The notes under the pieces: generated by a model
Seen by the model: the letters and a program-made list of their open reading frames with translations, nothing else
The model's database searches: none
Told to the model about the DNA's origin: nothing
From: an uncultured Bacilli bacterium
GTDB lineage: Bacteria > Bacillota_I > Bacilli_A > RF39 > UBA660
Direction of reading: 5' to 3'
Assembly (NCBI GenBank): GCA_947625315.1
Contig: CANQOE010000030.1
Location: forward strand, 1 to 9,955
Length of the DNA stretch: 9,955 bases
Shown here: in pieces, positions 6,002-9,955 of the stretch
How positions within the stretch are numbered: position 1 is the stretch's first letter
Layout of the letters: every line of letters starts with the position of its first letter
Program-made: the position numbers and the translations under genes

Positions 6002-6025
6002 TAAAAGGAAAGGAAAATTTAAAAT

Positions 6026-7159
6026 ATGAATAAGATTAAAACTACTAATATAGCAATATTTGCAAAATCATTTTATTTATTAGGGGATTCTCTACCTTAT
6101 TGTTATGATTGTAAATATTGTAGATTAAATGGAGAAAAATGTGAAGAAAAACATTACAATATACTACCAAGTGAAATTAATCCCAATTTTACAAATTTAC
6201 CAGTTGCCGTAAATTTATTTTATGGAGACCCTTTATTGCAAATAGATAATACTATTAATTATTTGCGAAAATTAGAAGCTGTTAAACATAAAGGACCGGT
6301 AATAATTATTACTAAAGGAGATTTTTCCAAATTTCCCGATATAAAATTTGATTTGGATTTACACGTTGCTTTTTCTACTTTTGGAATTGATTCACCATTA
6401 GATGGTAATACTATGGCTCGCTTTGAAAATAATTTAAAAGAAACTAAAAAAAGAAAGAACAATTATAAATATTCGATAGAATATCGTCCAATAATTTATA
6501 ATGTTAATGATAGTGTTGAAGCTTTCACTAAAGTATTTACTCTAGCAAAAGAATATGGCTTGGCTATTGGTTACTCTGGGTTACAAGGAAAACCCCAAAG
6601 CGTAAAAATATGGCAAGAGCAAGGTATTAACTTGCAACCATATCCCGGATTTAAATTTGGCCACAAAAAAATAATAGATGCTAAAATAATGGAACTATTT
6701 GAAAGAATGGCTAAAACATATGACGTACCAGTTTTTAGAAAAACTTCATGTTTATTTTCCTATGTTCATAATTTACCACGAGATTATAACGCTCATTATT
6801 ATAGACCAAGCGAATTAGGATGTGCTAACTGTGTAATGCAAGAAAAATGTCAATCATTTAAAAATAATTTACCATTAGAAAATGATTTGAGCAATATTAT
6901 ACCTTTTAATTATGAAATAATAAATAAACAAGATCATGTATGCATATTAAAGCAAAAAGGAATATGTGAATTTCCAACGGAAGATTGTGCTCATATAAGT
7001 GGAAATATCATTCGAATTACCGAACCACTTACTACTTCAGATGTAAGGGTTATAAAATGGTTAACTGGTTATACGGTAGATGCTAATTTTTATGAATCAT
7101 CTGAAATTAGCGATAGTTGGATAAAAGATAAATCAATATTATTAAGGAGGAAGAAATGA
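6026..7159 (+). CDS. Divergent radical-SAM-like cysteine-rich protein
   Basis: I do not recognise this 377-residue protein as a named enzyme. It has features of a radical-SAM TIM-barrel. A cysteine triad near the N-terminus reads CYDCKYC (Cys26, Cys29, Cys32) with an aromatic residue before the last Cys, as in the classic motif. However the spacing is CX2CX2C instead of CX3CX2C, and Cys39 follows. Later strands resemble the family: VNLFYGDP (62-69, where many have a GGEP-like motif), PVIIITKGD (91-99), LHVAFSTFG (112-120), YSIEYRPIIYN (149-159) and IGYSGLQGKP (181-190). The C-terminal third adds Cys266-X2-Cys269-X5-Cys275 and Cys306, Cys314 and Cys321, possibly binding an auxiliary Fe-S cluster or zinc. 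No signal peptide or membrane segment is evident. The stop codon overlaps the next start by four bases (ATGA), so the two are coupled. Substrate and reaction are unknown. It could be a degenerate barrel protein that does not cleave SAM. Confidence 0.6.
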   Translation: MNKIKTTNIAIFAKSFYLLGDSLPYCYDCKYCRLNGEKCEEKHYNILPSEINPNFTNLPVAVNLFYGDPLLQIDNTINYLRKLEAVKHKGPVIIITKGDFSKFPDIKFDLDLHVAFSTFGIDSPLDGNTMARFENNLKETKKRKNNYKYSIEYRPIIYNVNDSVEAFTKVFTLAKEYGLAIGYSGLQGKPQSVKIWQEQGINLQPYPGFKFGHKKIIDAKIMELFERMAKTYDVPVFRKTSCLFSYVHNLPRDYNAHYYRPSELGCANCVMQEKCQSFKNNLPLENDLSNIIPFNYEIINKQDHVCILKQKGICEFPTEDCAHISGNIIRITEPLTTSDVRVIKWLTGYTVDANFYESSEISDSWIKDKSILLRRKK

Positions 7160-7800
7160 AAATAGGAATAGACATAGATGGAGTTATATTAGATTTTGAA
7201 AGAACAATGCGAACATATGCAGAATTATATGATTTACTTATATTAAGAAAAAAAGGAGTCAAATATCCAAATGAATTTGATTATTTAAAACGTTATGATT
7301 GGACAGAATCGGAACGCAAAAATTTTATTGATCAATATTTAGTGTATGCAACTCTTAATTCAACACCTTTAATTCCCTTAGCAAAAGAAATGTTAGAATT
7401 ATTCACAGTTGAGGAATATCAATTTTATTTTATTACTGCCAGAGGACTTTTAAAAAAAGAAACTAAAGACGCCATAATTCAAGTATTTAAAAAAAATAAT
7501 CTACCAATAAATAATATTCATTGGGGAACAAAAGATAAAGTATCTAAATGTCGCGAATTAGGAATTTATTTTATGATAGAAGATAACCCTAATACATGTA
7601 AATTATTACATGATAATAAGATAAAAACTTTATATTTTAGAGATAAAGATAATCAAATCATTCCTGAAGATGAATTTTTAATAGAAGTTTCAAATGTTGG
7701 AGAAATATGCAGAAAAATCTTTAATTTTAGAGGATTAAAAAATTTACCAGAAATGTATGAAAAAATTTTAAAACGGAAAAAATCAAAAAAAATTTTATAG
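7156..7800 (+). CDS. HAD-superfamily nucleotidase-like phosphatase
   Basis: This 214-residue cytoplasmic protein resembles the 5'-nucleotidase (NT5C/YqfW-like) branch of the haloacid dehalogenase superfamily. Motif I is DIDGV at residues 6-10, with nucleophile Asp6 and general acid/base Asp8. Motif II is FITAR at 92-96 with Thr94. A Lys in the TKDK segment (125-128) would serve as motif III, and motif IV is IEDNP at 141-145 with the metal-binding acidic pair Glu142 and Asp143. The region between motifs I and II (about 15-75) is helical and probably forms the small cap that sets specificity. A basic tail (KRKKSKK) ends the protein. Its ATG overlaps the stop of the radical-SAM-like gene and has the strong AAGGAGG at 7144-7150. 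It probably dephosphorylates a small phosphorylated metabolite linked to its partner's reaction; the substrate is not predictable. Confidence 0.85.
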   Translation: MKIGIDIDGVILDFERTMRTYAELYDLLILRKKGVKYPNEFDYLKRYDWTESERKNFIDQYLVYATLNSTPLIPLAKEMLELFTVEEYQFYFITARGLLKKETKDAIIQVFKKNNLPINNIHWGTKDKVSKCRELGIYFMIEDNPNTCKLLHDNKIKTLYFRDKDNQIIPEDEFLIEVSNVGEICRKIFNFRGLKNLPEMYEKILKRKKSKKIL

Positions 7801-7805
7801 CTAAT

Positions 7806-7829
7806 AATGCTACTTTTTAGCATTTTTTT
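7806..7829 (+). terminator. Rho-independent terminator of the LysR-controlled cassette
   Basis: AATGCTA (7806-7812), loop CTTTT and TAGCATT (7818-7824) form a perfect seven-pair stem followed directly by a T tract to 7829. It begins five bases after the HAD gene stop. Confidence 0.9.
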
Positions 7830-7910
7830 GTATGAGCTAAAGCTAAATACTTATGGAAATTTTAATTGCTAAGCCTTTAAACTATAAAGAAAATATATTT
7901 AAGTATATTA

Positions 7911-7931
7911 TTTATCAACATTCAAATTAAA
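7911..7931 (+). repeat. Near-copy of cwlD codons (20 of 21 bases)
   Basis: TTTATCAACATTCAAATTAAA at 7911-7931 differs by one base from 8180-8200 inside the cwlD signal segment. The sequence a few bases to each side is also loosely similar. It may be a remnant of a partial duplication of the cwlD 5' end. Confidence 0.7.
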
Positions 7932-7995
7932 ATTTTTCTAACTTAATCTATAAAATAAAAAGTTTAACTTACAGGAAAAAATTGCTAAAAAACAG

Positions 7996-8023
7996 AATTT
8001 TGTCTTTTCTATAAGACAAAATT
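7996..8023. repeat. Perfect 11-bp inverted repeat (stem-loop)
   Basis: AATTTTGTCTT (7996-8006), loop TTCTAT and AAGACAAAATT (8013-8023) match exactly. On the minus strand it is followed three bases later by TTTTTT, so it could act as a terminator in that direction, although no minus-strand gene is seen here. It could also be an operator or part of a small RNA. Confidence 0.65.
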
Positions 8024-8109
8024 AAAAATTGACTATAAATTTATAATACCGAGTTATATGTTCCAAAAAAGAATAATTTATATCTAAAATAGTCTTTTTT
8101 TATTTTCTC

Positions 8110-8122
8110 TAACATATATAAT
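8110..8122 (+). promoter_or_regulatory. Candidate -10 element directly before the cwlD start codon
   Basis: TAACATATATAAT ends three bases before the cwlD ATG and shares TAACATATA with the yabG and yabP upstream regions. It contains a perfect TATAAT (8117-8122) and a SigE/SigK-like CATATATA. If it is the -10, transcription would begin within a few bases of the ATG, giving an essentially leaderless mRNA. No -35 is evident. Confidence 0.4.
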
Positions 8123-8125
8123 ACT

Positions 8126-8776
8126 ATGAAAAAATCATTTAAAATAACTATTATTATTTTATTGTTAATAAGCGCTATATTTATCAACATTCAAGTTAAA
8201 GCACTTCTTCCCTTAAGTGGACATACAATAATCATTGATGTTGGTCATGGTGGAAAAGACCCTGGCACTACTTTTAATAACATTAAAGAAAGTGATATAA
8301 ATTTAAGTATTAGTAAAGCTTTAGAAATAGAATTAGTCAAAGTTGGGGCTACTGTTATATTAACTCGCGATGGCGACTATGACTTAAGTACACCTAATGC
8401 TACTTATCGCAAAAAAAGTGATTTTGATAATCGAATAAAATTAATAAATAATTCTAAAGCGGATATGTATATATCTATTCATCTAAATTATTTAGCCGAC
8501 ACCACCTACAGTGGTCCTCAAGTATTTTATAATAATGAAGAAAATATGAATATTGCTCAAGTTTTTCAGGAAACGTTAAACTCTGCCCTTAAAAATGACC
8601 GCCAAATCAAAAAAATTCCCAATAAAACTTATATGTATGATAAATTAACTATTCCGGGAATTTTAATTGAATGTGGTTTCTTATCTAATAGTAATGAACG
8701 TCAAAAATTAACTACTTCAGAATATCAAAATAAATTAGCCGTTATTCTTAAAAATGCTTTAATAAACTATTATTAA
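8126..8776 (+). CDS. cwlD: N-acetylmuramoyl-L-alanine amidase CwlD (spore cortex)
   Basis: CwlD is a zinc amidase (Amidase_3) that removes the peptide from N-acetylmuramic acid in spore cortex. This is the first step towards muramic-delta-lactam, which germination lytic enzymes recognise. The 216-residue protein begins with a signal or membrane anchor (about 6-24). Directly after it comes LPLSGHTIIIDVGHGGKDPG, matching the LPLSGKIIYLDPGHGG of B. subtilis CwlD, which argues for this orthologue over general division amidases. Zinc ligands are His41, Glu55 and His119 (in YISIHLN), and the catalytic glutamate is Glu182 in IECGFLSN. There is no cell-wall-binding repeat, as expected. The ATG at 8126 has no Shine-Dalgarno upstream, and no alternative start with a better site is visible. 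The gap before it contains a TAACATATA element shared with yabG and yabP. B. subtilis cwlD lies elsewhere in the chromosome. Confidence 0.9.
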   Translation: MKKSFKITIIILLLISAIFINIQVKALLPLSGHTIIIDVGHGGKDPGTTFNNIKESDINLSISKALEIELVKVGATVILTRDGDYDLSTPNATYRKKSDFDNRIKLINNSKADMYISIHLNYLADTTYSGPQVFYNNEENMNIAQVFQETLNSALKNDRQIKKIPNKTYMYDKLTIPGILIECGFLSNSNERQKLTTSEYQNKLAVILKNALINYY

Positions 8777-8829
8777 CAATTTTCACCAATTTTTCACTTA
8801 AATTTAACAAAAAAAACAACATATTTTAG

Positions 8830-8858
8830 TACAATTATCTTGTTCTTTGTGGTATAAT
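8830..8858 (+). promoter_or_regulatory. Promoter of the Abi-family gene
   Basis: TGGTATAAT (8850-8858) is an extended -10 with perfect TATAAT, 20 bp before the start codon. A weak -35-like TACAAT (8830-8835) lies 17 bp upstream. A second TATAAT lies at 8861-8866. Confidence 0.65.
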
Positions 8859-8878
8859 GTTATAATAGGTGAGACAAA

Positions 8879-9808
8879 ATGGAGAAAATATTCAAAACCT
8901 TAGATGAACAAATAGCCATCTTAAAAAGTAAAAATCTAACTATTGATGATGAACAATATGTTAAAAATATTTTACTTCGGGAAAATTATTTCTTTGTAAA
9001 TGGTTATCGTTACCCATTTTATAAATCTTTAAATGATAAAACATTTTTAAATGGAGCCAACTTCCGGGAAATATATGCTCTTTTCTATTTTGACCGCCAA
9101 TTGCGAAATATTCTTTTTAAAAATATACTTATCTTAGAAAACAACATTAAAAGTATTATTTCTTATGAATTATCCCAAAGATATGGTTATAAAGAAAAAC
9201 ACTATTTAAATCCTAAAAACTTTACTAATGAACCTCATAAGTATCGCCAAGTAAATGATTTACTACGCAAAGTTAAAAGACAAATAACCATTAATGGTAA
9301 TCAACATGCGGCCACCAAACACTACTTAAGTAATTATGGTTATATTCCCTTATGGATTGTTGTCAAAGTTTTATCTTTTGGAATAGTGGGAGAACTTTAT
9401 ACAATTCTAAAAAAAGAGGATCAACAAAGTATTGCCGATATTTTCCATATTGATGTTGATAGTTTACTTATTTATCTTCCTATCATTGCCAATTATCGCA
9501 ATCTTTGTGCTCATGAAGATATTTGTTATGAACATCGCACTCAAAAAGAAATACCTATTACGAAATATCATCAAAACTTGAATATTCCTCTGACAAATGG
9601 TGAATATATATATGGAAGAAACGATTTATTTGCTTTAATAATTATTTTAAAGCAACTACTTAGTACTGATGATTTCCATTTGATGTTCAAAGAATTATCT
9701 TATGAAATTGACTACTTATCAGGTCGTTTAAATAGTATTAAAATTGATAAGATATTAGATAAAATGGGCTTTCCCCCAAATTATCAAGAAATAGTAAGGA
9801 TGGATTAA
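8879..9808 (+). CDS. Abi_2 (AbiD/AbiF-like) family protein with HEPN motif
   Basis: This 309-residue protein matches the Abi_2 family found in lactococcal abortive infection proteins AbiD and AbiF and in many bacterial genomes. Typical features are the opening KTLDEQIAILKSKNL (6-20), followed by LLRENYFFVNGYRYPF (32-47), FREIYALFYFDRQLRNIL (62-79) and the helix with ILENNIKSIISYELSQRYG. The segment NYRNLCAHED (205-214) contains Arg207-X4-His212, the RX4-6H motif of HEPN-fold ribonucleases. The likely role is RNA cleavage or translation arrest during phage infection, but many chromosomal members are uncharacterised. The start ATG has AGGTGAG at 8867-8873. It has its own strong promoter. No antitoxin gene adjoins; the next gene starts one base after its stop, so the two are probably co-transcribed. 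Confidence 0.9.
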   Translation: MEKIFKTLDEQIAILKSKNLTIDDEQYVKNILLRENYFFVNGYRYPFYKSLNDKTFLNGANFREIYALFYFDRQLRNILFKNILILENNIKSIISYELSQRYGYKEKHYLNPKNFTNEPHKYRQVNDLLRKVKRQITINGNQHAATKHYLSNYGYIPLWIVVKVLSFGIVGELYTILKKEDQQSIADIFHIDVDSLLIYLPIIANYRNLCAHEDICYEHRTQKEIPITKYHQNLNIPLTNGEYIYGRNDLFALIIILKQLLSTDDFHLMFKELSYEIDYLSGRLNSIKIDKILDKMGFPPNYQEIVRMD

Positions 9809-9809
9809 T

Positions 9810-9955
9810 ATGAAAGAAACAAAACAAAAAAATAACACAGGACTCTTTATTGTCATTGGTGTAATAGTCTTTTTTCTCGGAGCTTTAGCTATGTATGGCA
9901 TATTTTACTTTTTCCCATCTACCATTGGGACAATTACGACGCGAGTAGAAAAAGA
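9810..9955 (+). CDS. Membrane-anchored protein, N-terminal fragment (possibly HtrA-like serine protease)
   Basis: An open frame starts at ATG 9810, one base after the Abi gene stop, and runs off the window edge after 48 codons. AAGGATGG at 9796-9803 is a reasonable ribosome-binding site. A polar, basic N-terminus (KETKQKNN) is followed by one hydrophobic helix (TGLFIVIGVIVFFLGALAMY, residues 10-29) and then IFYFFPSTIGTITTRVEK, so the rest should lie outside the membrane. N-termini of this shape occur in S1C (HtrA-like) serine proteases of related gut Firmicutes, but that is only an impression; any single-pass anchored protein would fit. Confidence 0.6.
   Translation, partial: MKETKQKNNTGLFIVIGVIVFFLGALAMYGIFYFFPSTIGTITTRVEK

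Larger units (their letters stand above)
7830..8125. other. AT-rich intergenic region before cwlD
   Basis: No convincing gene is present on either strand. The region holds a 21-nt near-copy of part of cwlD (7911-7931), a perfect 11-bp hairpin (7996-8023), a TTGACT at 8029-8034 followed by the 12-bp palindrome TATAAATTTATA (8034-8045) that overlaps a TATAAT, and the TAACATATA element directly before cwlD. No -35/-10 pair is well spaced: TTGACT with TTATAT at 8054-8059 has a 19-bp spacer. Confidence 0.6.

Noticed and set aside
6259..6462. Minus-strand open frame inside the radical-SAM-like gene
   Set aside because: It lies wholly antisense to a well-supported gene, with no start signals or recognisable motif.
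7853..7930. 25-codon open frame starting ATG in the gap before cwlD
   Set aside because: No ribosome-binding site, no recognisable product, and its end falls in the cwlD-like repeat; frames this short are expected by chance.

Overview
This is an AT-rich window that looks like the chromosome of an endospore-forming, low-GC Gram-positive bacterium of the Bacilli, Erysipelotrichia or RF39 kind. That placement is an inference from gene content and order; no rRNA or other taxonomic marker is present. The order 3D-domain protein (YabE-like), rsmA, yabG, veg, spoVG, yabP, yabQ, divIC is a shortened version of the Bacillus subtilis yabE-rnmV-ksgA-yabG-veg-...-spoVG-...-yabP-yabQ-divIC region. TGG is used for Trp and no intact gene contains an internal TGA, so the standard bacterial code fits.

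Region 1 (1-1260) holds the C-terminal end of a secreted 3D-domain protein and the 16S rRNA dimethyltransferase RsmA. Region 2 (1260-2480, minus strand) is a decayed gene with two tandem ORF6N domains and a PLD-like C-terminus. It still has a recognisable promoter and Shine-Dalgarno but carries three separate lesions. Two long perfect palindromes lie at matching positions in its two ORF6N domains.

Region 3 (2480-4910) is the sporulation and division block. It encodes the coat protease YabG, Veg, SpoVG, the cortex proteins YabP and YabQ, and the divisome protein DivIC, which apparently starts at ATT. Region 4 (4909-7829) is a self-contained cassette: a LysR-type regulator, then an exact dyad with T-N11-A geometry centred about 65 bp upstream of an inferred start site, then a divergent radical-SAM-like cysteine-rich protein translationally coupled to a HAD-family nucleotidase-like protein, closed by a strong terminator. 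It does not belong to the sporulation/division synteny and its substrate is unknown; it is the best candidate for an undescribed system.

Region 5 (7830-9955) has a 296-bp AT-rich gap with a hairpin and a 21-nt near-copy of part of cwlD. After it come cwlD (spore-cortex amidase, no visible Shine-Dalgarno), an Abi_2/HEPN abortive-infection-type gene with its own promoter, and the first 48 codons of a membrane-anchored protein cut off by the window edge. The motif TAACATATA lies just upstream of yabG, yabP and cwlD and resembles the -10 element of mother-cell sporulation sigma factors (SigE/SigK).
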